DNA of 64,000 nucleotides from Armatimonadota bacterium (GTDB lineage Bacteria > Armatimonadota > Fimbriimonadia > Fimbriimonadales > Fimbriimonadaceae): the NCBI GenBank assembly GCA_016789105.1, contig JAEURN010000004.1:310001-374000 (forward strand), read 5' to 3'. The translations under genes were made by a program, and so were the position numbers. Positions 32,757-42,555 of the stretch are shown here, piece after piece; positions within the stretch are counted from its first letter, which is position 1; every line of letters starts with the position of its first letter. The notes under the pieces are model-generated. The model was not told where the DNA came from, made no database searches, and was given only the letters and a program-made list of their open reading frames with translations.

Positions 32757-33187
32757 GCCCCGGCCCGTTTGGCGATTTTTTTCAGTTCCCGCTTGGGCCA
32801 CTGGCCGGCATGGGCCTTCTTGGCTTGCACCACGGCCTGGACGAGGTTCCAGACAAAGAGCGTGGCCATCAGGGCCAAGCTCACGCCAACTTTGAGGGCC
32901 AGCTCTTGCCACGTGAATTCCTTCCAGTTGGTCTGGATGTGGTGGGCTAACCGGATGAGCGTCCAAGCCAGGCTGCCCAGCATGGCAACCAGCAACAGGG
33001 CCTTCCACAGAATCCCGTCAACGACCTCTTGCCATGCATGGGAGGCGATGAACCGTGAGGACTTGCGGAAAGCGATCCAACAGAGCGCGGGCACCCACAG
33101 CGGGGCAAAAATCCCGGCGAGGTGGATTGCGGCGGCGGCACTCCGCTCGTGTGCCGTGGTTTCCGGGCCATTGGGCTGCTGGGCCAT
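32753..33187 (-). CDS. DUF4870-like small membrane protein
   Basis: A 144-residue protein from ATG 33185-33187 (MAQQPNGPETTAHERSAAA). Predicted helices: IHLAGIFAPLWVPALCWIAFR, ALLLVAMLGSLAWTL and VGVSLALMATLFVWNLVQAVV; the stretch SRFIASHAWQEVVDGILWK between the first two matches the Tic20/DUF4870 pattern (helix, then S.fv..Ha.qal). The C-terminus is Lys/Arg-rich. Function unknown. The stop overlaps the convergent purD stop by two bases, and the start is 86 bases from divergent purB. Confidence 0.75.
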   Translation of the reverse strand: MAQQPNGPETTAHERSAAAAIHLAGIFAPLWVPALCWIAFRKSSRFIASHAWQEVVDGILWKALLLVAMLGSLAWTLIRLAHHIQTNWKEFTWQELALKVGVSLALMATLFVWNLVQAVVQAKKAHAGQWPKRELKKIAKRAGA

Positions 33188-33272
33188 GGGTTGTGATGTT
33201 TGACACCGGTCAGGGGGCCCGGGTTGCACGGACCCAAACGGGCCGTGCTTGGGAGGCAGGTAAATTGAACCC

Positions 33273-34550
33273 GTGATCGACCGCTACACAACGCCATCCA
33301 TGACCGCGATTTGGGATCGCGAATCCAAATACCGGCGGTGGATGGAGGTGGAAGTGGCGATTTGCGAGGCCCACTGTGCGGCGGGGACGATCCCCCCTGA
33401 CGACATGTCGCAAATCAGGGAGCGGGCAGCCTTTGACATTGCCCGTTGCGACGAGATCGAAAAGGAAACCCGCCACGATTTGGCGGCATTTGTCCGGAAC
33501 TTGGAAGAGAACATCGGCCCGGCCGGCAAGTGGGTGCACTTTGGTGTGACCAGCTATGACGTGATCGACACCGCTTTGGGGTTGATGTTGCGCGACAGTT
33601 GCACCGTGCTGATCGAATCTGCCCAGAAACTGCTTGCCGAGACCAAGCGCTTGGCCCACGAACACCGATCCACCCCCATGATCGGGCGGACGCACGCCAT
33701 CCATGCCGAGCCGATCACATTCGGGTTCAAGTGCGCCAGCTGGGTTTGGGAATTGGAGCGGAACATCGCTCGGCTTGAATCGACCCGCGAATCGGTGGCC
33801 TATGGCAAGATCAGCGGGGCCGTCGGGATCCACGCCCATGTGGATCCCAAAATGGAGTTGATGATTTGCGAAAGACTTGGGCTAAAACCTGAACCGATCA
33901 GCACGCAAATTATCAACCGCGACCGTCATGCGGAGTTTTTGAACCTCCTGGCCTTGATCGGAGCCGGGCTGGAACGAATCGCCACCGAACTTCGCAACCT
34001 TCAGCGGACGGAGATCTTGGAAGTGCAAGAGGCATTCAAGGCGGGCCAAACGGGCAGTTCGGCAATGCCCCACAAACGCAACCCGTGGAACAGCGAAACG
34101 GTCGTTGGGCTCAGCCGGATCTTGCGGGGGCATGCGGGGGCGATGTTGGAAAGCGTTGCCACCTGGCATGAACGCGATTTGACGAATTCTTCCTTAGAGC
34201 GGGTTGTTTTGCCCGATAGCTGCCAGCTCTGCGATTTCATGCTCAACCGGGTGCGTTCGATTCTTGAAGGCTTGGTGGTCATGCCGGAGAACATGGCCAA
34301 AAACCTGCGGCTGATGGGCGACCTCGTGTTTAGCGAACACCTCATGACCTCTTTGATCCGTAAAGGTTTGATGCGAAAAGATGCTTATAAAATCGCCCAA
34401 CGCCACGCAGCTGCGGCGTGGGACGGAGTTGATTTCAAATCGGCGGTGTATGCTGATCCAGAAGTCCGGGGACAGTTATCAGAGCTGGAGCTGGACGAGG
34501 TCTTCAGTTTGGAGCACCACTTGCGCAATGCGGCGCACAACGTCCCATAA
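33273..34550 (+). CDS. purB: Adenylosuccinate lyase
   Basis: A 425-residue fumarase-superfamily enzyme acting twice in purine synthesis (SAICAR and adenylosuccinate cleavage). It starts with GTG 33273 (MIDRYTTPSMTAIWD). Conserved blocks: KWVHFGVTSYDVIDTA, MIGRTHAIHAEPITFG (catalytic His) and the superfamily signature GSSAMPHKRNPWNSE with the catalytic-loop Ser. Located one gene from purD, but not in the same transcript as a gene on the other strand lies between. Confidence 0.97.
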   Translation: MIDRYTTPSMTAIWDRESKYRRWMEVEVAICEAHCAAGTIPPDDMSQIRERAAFDIARCDEIEKETRHDLAAFVRNLEENIGPAGKWVHFGVTSYDVIDTALGLMLRDSCTVLIESAQKLLAETKRLAHEHRSTPMIGRTHAIHAEPITFGFKCASWVWELERNIARLESTRESVAYGKISGAVGIHAHVDPKMELMICERLGLKPEPISTQIINRDRHAEFLNLLALIGAGLERIATELRNLQRTEILEVQEAFKAGQTGSSAMPHKRNPWNSETVVGLSRILRGHAGAMLESVATWHERDLTNSSLERVVLPDSCQLCDFMLNRVRSILEGLVVMPENMAKNLRLMGDLVFSEHLMTSLIRKGLMRKDAYKIAQRHAAAAWDGVDFKSAVYADPEVRGQLSELELDEVFSLEHHLRNAAHNVP

Positions 34551-34583
34551 AAAATTGAGTTGGAAAAATGGTTGGGGGCGGGA

Positions 34584-34778
34584 TTAACCCGCCCCGACAA
34601 GCTCACAGTTGGATTCTGGCCGTATTGAATGATTGCGCTGATGCTTTTTGCAGTATTCGACCAGTTTCCGGACTGCCTTTTCAGAAGTGGGGTCGAGTGT
34701 GATCTCGCTGGTCATAGCCAGAGCGAGGAGCGCAAACGCCTCATCTTCCGAGAGCTCCAACCGTTCTTGGTTGTTCAT
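34584..34778 (-). CDS. Small hypothetical protein
   Basis: A 64-residue soluble protein, start at ATG 34776-34778 (MNNQERLELSEDEAFALL), with AGGAG 10 bases upstream. It is predicted to be helical and acidic at the N-terminus, with a basic C-terminus (VRKLVEYCKKHQRN). No family was recognised. The clear start signal and amino-acid composition support a real gene, but there is no homology evidence. Confidence 0.55.
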   Translation of the reverse strand: MNNQERLELSEDEAFALLALAMTSEITLDPTSEKAVRKLVEYCKKHQRNHSIRPESNCELVGAG

Positions 34779-34884
34779 CCTTGTTGAGCTCCTGTCAAGC
34801 CGATCCCGGCTCGACACTGATTATGACGGAAATCCGGCGGTTATGTTCCAGCTTTTGGACAAGAAAATCCCGGTTTCCCGGCAT

Positions 34885-35370
34885 TTATGAGGGATCCAAG
34901 CGATAGAAGGCTTCTTCAACGGGGGCGTTACGGGCCTTGGCGTGGTGGGTTTCCATGTGGGTGAAGCGGAATCCGTTTCGTTCCAGAACCCGCCGCGAAC
35001 CGGTGTTATCGGCGGCACAGGTGGCAAAAACCGGCCGCTCCGGCATTAGTTCCAGCAAACCGGCAACGGCGGCGGTGGCCACTCCCTGGCCCCAATACTC
35101 CCGCCCGATCCAGTAGCCAATGTGGCGGCTACCTGGCTCCCCATAGGCGAGGATCCCGCCGGCGACTTCCCCATCCACCAAAACCGTCAGATGGGTGACA
35201 CCCGGGTTTTCGATCCGTCGTCGCCACATTTGCATAAATTCTTCACGGTCGTTGGCCACGGTGGCAAAGGCAGCCATCCACACCGCCTCTTTGTCCGATT
35301 CGAATTCAAAGAACCGGTCGAAGTGGCTTACGTCCATCGGAACCAGGGCTATTTTGGGCTTGATCGGCAT
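34885..35370 (-). CDS. GNAT-family N-acetyltransferase (RimJ/RimL-like)
   Basis: A 161-residue acetyltransferase from ATG 35368-35370 (MPIKPKIALVPM), preceded by GGAAGG. The acetyl-CoA loop is in YWIGREYWGQGVATAAVAGLLEL, followed by ATCAADNTGSRRVLERNGFRF, the helix-4 pattern of RimJ/RimL-type enzymes. The substrate is unknown. It is divergent from the tricorn protease gene, with starts 67 bases apart. Confidence 0.88.
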   Translation of the reverse strand: MPIKPKIALVPMDVSHFDRFFEFESDKEAVWMAAFATVANDREEFMQMWRRRIENPGVTHLTVLVDGEVAGGILAYGEPGSRHIGYWIGREYWGQGVATAAVAGLLELMPERPVFATCAADNTGSRRVLERNGFRFTHMETHHAKARNAPVEEAFYRLDPS

Positions 35371-35436
35371 ATTCCTTCCGATTGGGCGTGACATTGGGAG
35401 GTTGAATCCGTTAACCTTCGGGACACAGGAATCATT

Positions 35437-38400
35437 ATGAGCCTCATCCCGATTCTGATCATCACCGCCTATTCACCTGGGCAATTGCCGACTGCCGCCC
35501 CGCACAAATTCGTTGGGATGCGTTCGTTGGCCCTTAGCCCCGATGGGTCAAATTTGGCGTTTTCGTACCGCGGGGATATTTGGGTTGTCCCGAGCGGCGG
35601 GGGCCGTGCAATCGCCCTCACGACCAATGTCGAAGAAGATGATAAGCCGGTCTGGAGCCCGGATGGCAAGTGGATTGCATTTGCCAGCGACCGGGAAGGC
35701 AGCTGGGACATTTTTGCCGTGCCCGTCGAAGGCGGCGAGACGGCAAGGCTGACTTACAGCAGCCAAACCGAGATCCCTTCGAGCTGGGTTGGGGACAAGA
35801 TCACGATGGATGCCGGGTTCGACAAGGGCGTCGGCGGCATCTACACATTGGATCCCAAGACTTTGAAAATGGGGGAAGTCTGGCTGACCAACTTCCGTTT
35901 GGATTCCCCGATGTTTTCGCCTGATGGGAGCAAGATCGCGTTCACCCACAAGGCGATGTTCCCGTATTTCCGTCCTCGCTACGAAGGTTCTGGGGCGGCC
36001 CAACTGTGGATGATCAACTCCGACGGCTCCGGACGCAAGCCCATCCGGTCGACGGGCTTCCAGCACCTGTGGCCGCAATGGTCGCCCGACGGGTCAAAGC
36101 TTTACGCAGTGACGGTCAGCGAAAAAACGCCGAGTTCGCACCGCATCGGCGAGAAGCCTCCAATGAACGTGGACAATGCGGAGCGCACACCCAACGTTTA
36201 CGAGATTGACATGGCAGGCAAGGCGCGCCGCCTCACCGATTTCGTCGGTTTTGCGGGCACAAGGTTCCTGACGGTAGCCGCTGAATCTGGCACGTTGGCG
36301 TTTGAGGATGCCGGCGAAGTCTATGTGATGCAACCGGGTGGCAAACCGGCCATGGTGACGATCACCGGCGCCGTGGATCCCAAAGGTCAGAACTTTGAGC
36401 GGCAAGTGATCACGACGGGGGTGGAGGAAGCGGCTCTTTCCCCAGATATGAAGACGGTTGCTTTTGGGATCCAAAGGGAATTGTTCAGTGTTCCGGTGAC
36501 CAAGGGTAAAGGCCCCAACGGTGCCGATGCCAAGCAACTGACGAACTATGCCGGTTCGGACGGTTCGCCGGTCTATTCGCCGGATGGAAAGACGCTTTAC
36601 TTCACCAGCGACCGCGATGGCGCCAACAGCATCTACACGATGGATGTGGCAACGGGCGAAATCAAGCCGTTCTACAAGGCTCCCAATGAAGTCGCCGGCT
36701 TGGAAGTCACTCCCGACAAAAAGAACCTGACTTTCTGGGAGAATGGCCGCCAAGGCGGCTTCATGATGATCCCGTTGGGCGGCGGCGCGGCCAAGCGGTT
36801 GCTTGATAAGCCCTACGTGTTGCCGACGGCGATATCGCCCGACATGAAGTACCTGGCCTACACCAAGCCGCTGATCGGTTCTGGGTTCAAGCCTTGGGAA
36901 AACGGCAACAACGTGTGGGTAAAAGACATTGCGACCGGCAAGGAAGTCAACGTCACCAAGCTCAACGCTCAAGATTCAAATCCTGCTTGGTCGGCCGACG
37001 GGAAGTACCTCTACTTCACCAGCGACCGGGGGCCGGCGGGGATTTTTGTGGTGCCCAGCCAGAAGGAAGAAGCCCGGGCCACCGAACTGGATCTGAAATT
37101 TGAAAAGCCCGAAGGGACACCCAAGGTCGATTTCGACATGGATCGACCCGACGACCGCATCCGGTTCTTTTTGGCCGGTGGCGGGCCGATCAAGAGCGAT
37201 CCGACGAACGGCGACGTGTTCTACACCCAAGGTGGGGAAGTTTGGAAAGCCGGATACAACGGCGAAGGCGCAACCCAAGTGACCCGAGGCGGAGTGCGCG
37301 GCGGCTACGAGTTCAGTTCCGATAGCAACCAGATCTTCACGATCATGGAAGGAAATCCGGTTCTGGTGAACTTGCGCCGGCCCGGATTCCCGATGGCAAA
37401 GGTTGAATTGCGGGCCGAATGGATCCGCGACGTGACGGCAGAGCACCGGGCGGCGTTCCACGAGTTCTGGCGGATTTACAACAACCAGTTTTACGACGAG
37501 TATTTCCACCGCCGCGACTGGGCCGCGATCCGCGACCATTACGAGCCGCTCTTGGATTCTGTGGGCCACCGTCGGGATATGAGCGAGGTTCTGAACCAGA
37601 TGGTGGGCGAGTTGGAATCTTCCCACTCCGAAGTCAGCCCGGCATTTGGCGGGCCGCGGGGCGGAGACCAAAGCTCCCATCCGGGGTTCACCATTGATTA
37701 CAGCTACCAAGGCCCGGGCTTGAAGGTAAAGGACGTTCCGGAAAACACACCGGGCAGTTTTGCCAAAACCCAGATCAAACCGGGCGAATACGTCATGAAG
37801 ATCAATGGGGTCACGGTTTGGCCCGATCAAAACCTGTTCAAGGTCCTGAACAACCAAACCGGCCGCGACATGACCTTCACCGTGAACAGCAAACCTTCGA
37901 CCGATGGAGCCCGTGAGGTCACCTATCGCGCGATGAACGGGGGCCAATTTGGGCAGATCCTTTATGAAAACCGAATCGAATGGCGCCGCAAATATGTGGA
38001 AGAGCTGAGCGGTGGCAAAGTGACCTATGTGCACATTGCTGGGATGGGAGACGCGAACCTCAACCGCTTCAATGCTGAAATGTGGGAGTATGTCCAAGGC
38101 AAAGAAGGGGTGATTGTCGACGTCCGCGAAAACGGTGGCGGCAACATTGCCGACCTGTTGATCGACATGCTGGAGCGCAAGCTCCACATGCGGTACATCC
38201 CTCGCGACGGAGATGAAATCCCCGGCCCAGGCATGATGTGGGACAAGCCGATGGTGGTGATGGCGGCGGAAACCAGCTTTTCCAACGCGGAAATGTTCCC
38301 GCAGACCGTCAAAACCCTCGGCCTTGCCAAACTCGTTGGCATGCCGACGCCGGGCTACGTGATCTACACGTATGGCGGCCGGTTGGTCGATGGGACTTCG

Positions 38401-38574
38401 ATCCGGCTCCCGTCCACCGGTGTCTACCGGGTGGATGGCACGCCGCTGGAAAACTGGGGGGTCGAACCGGACATCAAGGTTGACATCGACCCCGACCAAT
38501 ACTTCCGGAACGAGGATCCGCAGCTCAAGCGGGCGGTGGAAGAAGTCCTCAGGCAGATCGGCGCTCGCGGCTGA
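35437..38574 (+). CDS. Tricorn-type S41 peptidase with WD40-like propellers
   Basis: A 1045-residue protease. Residues 20-620 carry two beta-propellers with PD40/TolB-like repeats (LALSPDGSNLAFS, VWSPDGKWIAFASDREG, PVYSPDGKTLYFTSDRDG, AWSADGKYLYFTSDRG). The C-terminal third has a helical core domain, a PDZ domain and an S41 domain. Candidate catalytic residues match tricorn: His in VGELESSHSEV, the nucleophile Ser in AETSFSNAEMF, and Glu in NWGVEPDIKVDIDP. Tricorn degrades peptides downstream of larger proteases. AGGA lies eight bases before the ATG. The hydrophobic N-terminus may be a signal for export, as in many bacterial homologues. Confidence 0.92.
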   Translation: MSLIPILIITAYSPGQLPTAAPHKFVGMRSLALSPDGSNLAFSYRGDIWVVPSGGGRAIALTTNVEEDDKPVWSPDGKWIAFASDREGSWDIFAVPVEGGETARLTYSSQTEIPSSWVGDKITMDAGFDKGVGGIYTLDPKTLKMGEVWLTNFRLDSPMFSPDGSKIAFTHKAMFPYFRPRYEGSGAAQLWMINSDGSGRKPIRSTGFQHLWPQWSPDGSKLYAVTVSEKTPSSHRIGEKPPMNVDNAERTPNVYEIDMAGKARRLTDFVGFAGTRFLTVAAESGTLAFEDAGEVYVMQPGGKPAMVTITGAVDPKGQNFERQVITTGVEEAALSPDMKTVAFGIQRELFSVPVTKGKGPNGADAKQLTNYAGSDGSPVYSPDGKTLYFTSDRDGANSIYTMDVATGEIKPFYKAPNEVAGLEVTPDKKNLTFWENGRQGGFMMIPLGGGAAKRLLDKPYVLPTAISPDMKYLAYTKPLIGSGFKPWENGNNVWVKDIATGKEVNVTKLNAQDSNPAWSADGKYLYFTSDRGPAGIFVVPSQKEEARATELDLKFEKPEGTPKVDFDMDRPDDRIRFFLAGGGPIKSDPTNGDVFYTQGGEVWKAGYNGEGATQVTRGGVRGGYEFSSDSNQIFTIMEGNPVLVNLRRPGFPMAKVELRAEWIRDVTAEHRAAFHEFWRIYNNQFYDEYFHRRDWAAIRDHYEPLLDSVGHRRDMSEVLNQMVGELESSHSEVSPAFGGPRGGDQSSHPGFTIDYSYQGPGLKVKDVPENTPGSFAKTQIKPGEYVMKINGVTVWPDQNLFKVLNNQTGRDMTFTVNSKPSTDGAREVTYRAMNGGQFGQILYENRIEWRRKYVEELSGGKVTYVHIAGMGDANLNRFNAEMWEYVQGKEGVIVDVRENGGGNIADLLIDMLERKLHMRYIPRDGDEIPGPGMMWDKPMVVMAAETSFSNAEMFPQTVKTLGLAKLVGMPTPGYVIYTYGGRLVDGTSIRLPSTGVYRVDGTPLENWGVEPDIKVDIDPDQYFRNEDPQLKRAVEEVLRQIGARG

Positions 38575-38597
38575 TAAAGAGTCCGAGTAAACAAAAA

Positions 38598-38632
38598 AAC
38601 CGAACCCCCGACCAAAGGTCGGGGGTTCGGTT
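38598..38632. terminator. Bidirectional rho-independent terminator
   Basis: A perfect 16-bp stem AACCGAACCCCCGACC / GGTCGGGGGTTCGGTT with loop AAA, flanked by seven A residues on one side (38593-38599, a T-run on the minus strand) and TTATTA on the other. It separates the convergent tricorn and TolB-like genes. Confidence 0.95.
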
Positions 38633-38673
38633 ATTAATCCGACTATCCCGGCTGTGAATCGGGGAAACGGATT

Positions 38674-39726
38674 TCAGTCCACCCAATCAGCGACAAAAAT
38701 ATTAGTCTCGCCGGGGACAGAACCGTGCCGGTTGCTGGCAAAGACGAGCTTTTTGCCGTCGCGCGTGAACATGGGGAAGCCGTCGAACTGCGCAGAAAAT
38801 GTGATTTGGCGCAGGTTGGTGCCGTCCTTTTCGATGGCAAAAATATCGAACTCCCGGCCTTGCGGATCCGTGTGGTTGCTCGCGAACAAGATCGTGTGGC
38901 CATTGGGGTGCAGGAACGGGGCAAAGCTGGCCGCGTTCAGGTGCGTCACTTGGCGTTTGTAGTTCCCATTGGCATCCATGATCCAGATGTCCATTTTGCT
39001 GGGCCGGACGAGGTTTTGTTTGAGAAGGGCCTTGTATTCGTCGATTTCGGCTTGGTTGGCAAATGGCGCAGTTCGCCGGTAGACGATGGATTTGCTGTCC
39101 CAACTGATGAACGGCCCGCCGTCATAGCCGACTGCGTCGGTCAGCCGCTTGATTCCCGTGCCGTCCAAGTTGGCCCGGTAGATATCCAAATCGCCTTCCC
39201 AGCCGCCGGTGAACGTCATGAATTGGCCGTTCGGGGCAATAGTGGTTTCGGCCACGTAGCCAGGCTTTTTGATGACCGGCTTGAGGTTTTTGCCGTTTAG
39301 GTCGGCCCGATAAAGCACATAGGCCGGGTTGACCATCCAGACATACCCTTTTGACATGTCGGTTTTGGCTTGCGGCCCGGCATCGGTGGCGTGGGTGCTG
39401 CTGAAAAAGATGTGCTTGCCATCGGGGCTGAAGTAGCTGCAAGTGCACCGCCCTTTGCCGGTGCTGACCAACTTCCGATCCGACCCGTCGAGGTTCATGG
39501 TGAAGACTTGCTCATCCGGGTAACCAGGTTGGGACGATTGGAAAATGAGCTTGGTGCCGTTGGCATCCAGGTAGGCCTCGGCGTTTTGGCCGCCAAAAGT
39601 GAGCTGCTTGATGTTCTTGAGATGGATCTCGCCGGGTTCTGCGGGCCAAGATTTTGATTTCGGCCATTTCGACATCGGCATCGGTTGTTGGGCGGCAAGG
39701 GCAGCCGCACAGATCGCAACGAGCAT
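38674..39726 (-). CDS. TolB-like beta-propeller protein
   Basis: A 350-residue protein with a short hydrophobic N-terminus (MLVAICAAALAAQQ) suggesting secretion. It has at least five PD40 repeats: AYLDANGTKLIFQSSQ, YFSPDGKHIFFSSTH, TIAPNGQFMTFTGG, FLHPNGHTILFASNH, MFTRDGKKLVFASNR. It ends GETNIFVADWVD. Such proteins are usually periplasmic scaffolds or peptidase-associated propellers. Convergence with the tricorn gene, which has similar repeats, is suggestive but not proof of joint action. Confidence 0.85.
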   Translation of the reverse strand: MLVAICAAALAAQQPMPMSKWPKSKSWPAEPGEIHLKNIKQLTFGGQNAEAYLDANGTKLIFQSSQPGYPDEQVFTMNLDGSDRKLVSTGKGRCTCSYFSPDGKHIFFSSTHATDAGPQAKTDMSKGYVWMVNPAYVLYRADLNGKNLKPVIKKPGYVAETTIAPNGQFMTFTGGWEGDLDIYRANLDGTGIKRLTDAVGYDGGPFISWDSKSIVYRRTAPFANQAEIDEYKALLKQNLVRPSKMDIWIMDANGNYKRQVTHLNAASFAPFLHPNGHTILFASNHTDPQGREFDIFAIEKDGTNLRQITFSAQFDGFPMFTRDGKKLVFASNRHGSVPGETNIFVADWVD

Positions 39727-39860
39727 CCCTGGATTATGGGGGACTTGGGAAGGGGTGCCTATTGCACTCGGTGACGGAGTGATGACGGTTCTGACTGAAC
39801 CCAGACCCCCGCAATAGTGACTGGGCCGCCCACCGGTGCATATGGAACGAAAGTATCGGG

Positions 39861-41573
39861 ATGCTCACGGGCGACGTTTTTGTGGAAGAGGGGTTGATCA
39901 CCCCTTACCAGCTTCAGCTTGCGGTCAACAAGCAGGTGGAGTTGGGGGGTAACGACCAGATCGCCAAGGTCATGGTCGACCTCGGCTTGATCACCGAAAA
40001 GGACAAAGTCCGGTGTACTGGCCGGGCTTGGGACATCCCCTTTGCTGACTTGACCGTCGAAGCCCCATCCCAAGATGCCCTCCAAGCGCTGACCCCTCAG
40101 TTTGCCAAGCGGTTCAACGTCTTGCCCCTCCGAATCGAAGACGGGACATTTCACGTCGCGATGTCCAATCCGCTCGACGTGTTCGTGATCGACGAGCTAT
40201 CGATGAACACGGGCATGGAGATCCAGCCCTACATCGCGGTCGAATCGGAAATCTCGCAAGCCCTCTCGGAATACTATTCCTCGGACGTCAGCGTCAGCCA
40301 CGAGCTGGATGGCGTGATGAAGGACTTTGACGCCGACTTGGGCGATGCGTTCTCCTCATCCAAAGAAGAGGATGAAACGGTGGACGAGGCCGACGAGGCA
40401 CCAGTCATCCGGTTGGCCAACTTGATTGTGAACCAAGCGGTCGCCGACAAGGCCAGCGACATCCACATCGAGCCACGGAAGGAAGAAGTGGTCGTGCGCT
40501 ACCGGATCGACGGGATCATGGTGGAAGTGATGCGCCTCCCGCGGAAGATCAGCAACGCGCTCACGAGCCGGTTCAAGATCATCGCGAACATGGACATCGC
40601 GGAAAAGCGGGCTCCTCAAGATAACCGCATCAGTGCTGTCATCAATGGCAAGCCGTTCGACTTCCGGGTTTCCACGTTGCCGGTCATTAATGGTGAAAAA
40701 ATTGTTATGCGGGTTTTGGATAAAGGCGGCATCAACGTCGGCCTGACCAAGCTCGGATTTTTGCCGCACAACCTGAAGATGCTTGAAGATATGGCCACCC
40801 GGAGCTATGGCATTGTGCTGGTGACGGGGCCGACGGGTTCGGGAAAGTCCACGACTCTGTATTCGCTGTTAAACGCCAGCAACGACGGGTTGAAGAACAT
40901 CATCACCATCGAAGATCCCGTTGAGTACGAATTGGACAGCATCAACCAGTGCGCGGTCAACAACAAGGCGGGCATGACGTTTGCCGCCGGATTGCGGTCA
41001 ATGCTCCGTCAAGACCCCGACGTCATCATGGTTGGTGAAATGCGGGATGAAGAAACGGCAACCATCGCCATGGAAGCCGCCATGACCGGCCACTTGGTTT
41101 TTAGTACGCTCCATACGAACGATGCCCCTTCGGCCCCGGGGCGGCTAGTGGATATGGGGGTGGAGCCGTTTTTGATCAGCTCTTCGATCGTGGGGATCCT
41201 GGCGCAGCGCCTAGTGCGGGTGCTATGCCCCAACTGCAAAGAGCAATACACCGCCACCCGCGAAAGCATGCTCCGGGCTGGACTGCCGGTTCCCGAGGAG
41301 GTCGGCGCCGACACCCACGGCGAGCTGACCCTGTTCAAGGCCCGAGGGTGCGAAAAATGCAAAGGCACAGGCTACAAGGGCCGATCCGGGGTGCACGAGT
41401 TGCTGTCCATGAACGACAAGATGCGGGACGCAATCCTCAACCACGCCCCCGCGCACGAGGTCCGCAAAATGGCAATTGAAAATGGCATGAAGACTTTGCA
41501 AGAAGACGCCGTCGCCAAGATTCTGAATGGCGTCACCGACATCGACGAGATCATCCGGGTGATTTATTCCTAA
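39861..41573 (+). CDS. pilB: Type IV pilus assembly ATPase (PilB/GspE family)
   Basis: A 570-residue hexameric assembly ATPase. An N-terminal MshEN-type domain (EEGLITPYQLQLAV, VDLGLITEKD) precedes the catalytic domain with ASDIHIEPRKEEVVVRYRIDG, Walker A GPTGSGKSTTLYS, the Asp box IITIEDPVEYEL, Walker B DPDVIMVGEMRDEET and the His box TGHLVFSTLHTNDAPSA. A zinc-binding pair CPNC...CEKC follows. It drives pilus extension in the cytoplasm. It heads the run pilB-HDOD-pilT. It is the likely motor for the prepilins in this window, though their processing enzyme and platform protein are elsewhere. Confidence 0.94.
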   Translation: MLTGDVFVEEGLITPYQLQLAVNKQVELGGNDQIAKVMVDLGLITEKDKVRCTGRAWDIPFADLTVEAPSQDALQALTPQFAKRFNVLPLRIEDGTFHVAMSNPLDVFVIDELSMNTGMEIQPYIAVESEISQALSEYYSSDVSVSHELDGVMKDFDADLGDAFSSSKEEDETVDEADEAPVIRLANLIVNQAVADKASDIHIEPRKEEVVVRYRIDGIMVEVMRLPRKISNALTSRFKIIANMDIAEKRAPQDNRISAVINGKPFDFRVSTLPVINGEKIVMRVLDKGGINVGLTKLGFLPHNLKMLEDMATRSYGIVLVTGPTGSGKSTTLYSLLNASNDGLKNIITIEDPVEYELDSINQCAVNNKAGMTFAAGLRSMLRQDPDVIMVGEMRDEETATIAMEAAMTGHLVFSTLHTNDAPSAPGRLVDMGVEPFLISSSIVGILAQRLVRVLCPNCKEQYTATRESMLRAGLPVPEEVGADTHGELTLFKARGCEKCKGTGYKGRSGVHELLSMNDKMRDAILNHAPAHEVRKMAIENGMKTLQEDAVAKILNGVTDIDEIIRVIYS

Positions 41574-41676
41574 AAGCCAAAGGAAAATCTTGAGATAACC
41601 GCAATTTCGCCAATGCGCATCCGACGTGACACCACCAAGAATCCTAATATGAGCCGAACAAGGGGAGTGAACTGAA

Positions 41677-42534
41677 ATGGCTGCACAGCCGCAATTGGAT
41701 CGGGCCGCCGCCGTCGCCCTGGTCATCCAGAGCCAAAAGGAGCTGGCCGCGCTACCCCAAGTGGTCTTCAAAGTCATGGAGATCACAGGAACGGACCACG
41801 GCAGTTCGGCTGAGTTGGAGCGGGCGATCGTGATCGACCCAGGTTTTTCGGCCAAGCTGCTGACGATCGCTAATTCGGCGACATTCTCCCTGCCCAAGCA
41901 GGTGACCTCCATCAAGGAGGCGGTGATGTACATCGGTGTACGTCAAGTGCGGCAAACGGCGATGGCTGTCGGTGTTTTCGATATGTTTTTGGGCAAAACC
42001 GATGCAGAAAGCAAACGGCGGCGGGCTTGGTGGCGGCATTCTGTTGATACCGCGACGGCTGCTCGGGCCCTTGCCTCTGAATTTGGTTGGGCGGATCCCA
42101 ACGAAGCCTACACGGCGGGTCTCCTCCACTGGTGTGGTAAGACGGTTTTGGATAAATCTGCGCCTGGGGAGTATGACAAAGTCATACAGCTTGTCGATAA
42201 GGGGGTCGCCGTGTGGCAGGCAGAGAGCGCTGTATTCGGGTGCGACCACCGAGACATTGCTTTGGCTTGTGCCAGCAATTGGGGTTTCCCGGTTGGCTTG
42301 GTCGGCGGGCTCAAATACTTCACCCGGCCCGACGACGCCAAAATATCGGGCGAACTGGCGGCCGTGGTCGCGGTCTCATCGCAAATCGCCGACTACGCCT
42401 GCAACGGGCGCGGCAAAGATTCGAATTGGGCGGCCTGGGCGGGCGAAGCCCTGCGGATACCGGCCGAAATGACCGAAAGGATCATTGAGCGCGGGCTTGC
42501 GGCCATCACGGCGGGATCCCAGCTCCACTTCTAG
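41677..42534 (+). CDS. HDOD-domain signalling protein
   Basis: A 285-residue protein consisting mostly of an HDOD domain: ELAALPQVVFKVMEIT at the N-terminus, AIVIDPGFSAKLLTIANSATFSLPKQVTSI split across the core, IKEAVMYIGVRQVRQ and YTAGLLHWCGKTVLD. HDOD proteins lack the full HD metal residues and regulate motility, cell cycle or c-di-GMP pathways. GGGGAG lies about 9 bases before the ATG. The position between pilB and pilT suggests a role in pilus control, as for HDOD proteins in other twitching bacteria; this is inference. Confidence 0.88.
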   Translation: MAAQPQLDRAAAVALVIQSQKELAALPQVVFKVMEITGTDHGSSAELERAIVIDPGFSAKLLTIANSATFSLPKQVTSIKEAVMYIGVRQVRQTAMAVGVFDMFLGKTDAESKRRRAWWRHSVDTATAARALASEFGWADPNEAYTAGLLHWCGKTVLDKSAPGEYDKVIQLVDKGVAVWQAESAVFGCDHRDIALACASNWGFPVGLVGGLKYFTRPDDAKISGELAAVVAVSSQIADYACNGRGKDSNWAAWAGEALRIPAEMTERIIERGLAAITAGSQLHF

Positions 42535-42555
42535 CGCTCAGGGGGCGCCGACGAA

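Noticed and set aside
36976-38499. A 507-codon open frame antisense to the tricorn protease
   Set aside because: The sense strand encodes clear PD40, PDZ and S41 motifs; the antisense product is His/Val/Arg-rich with no domain.
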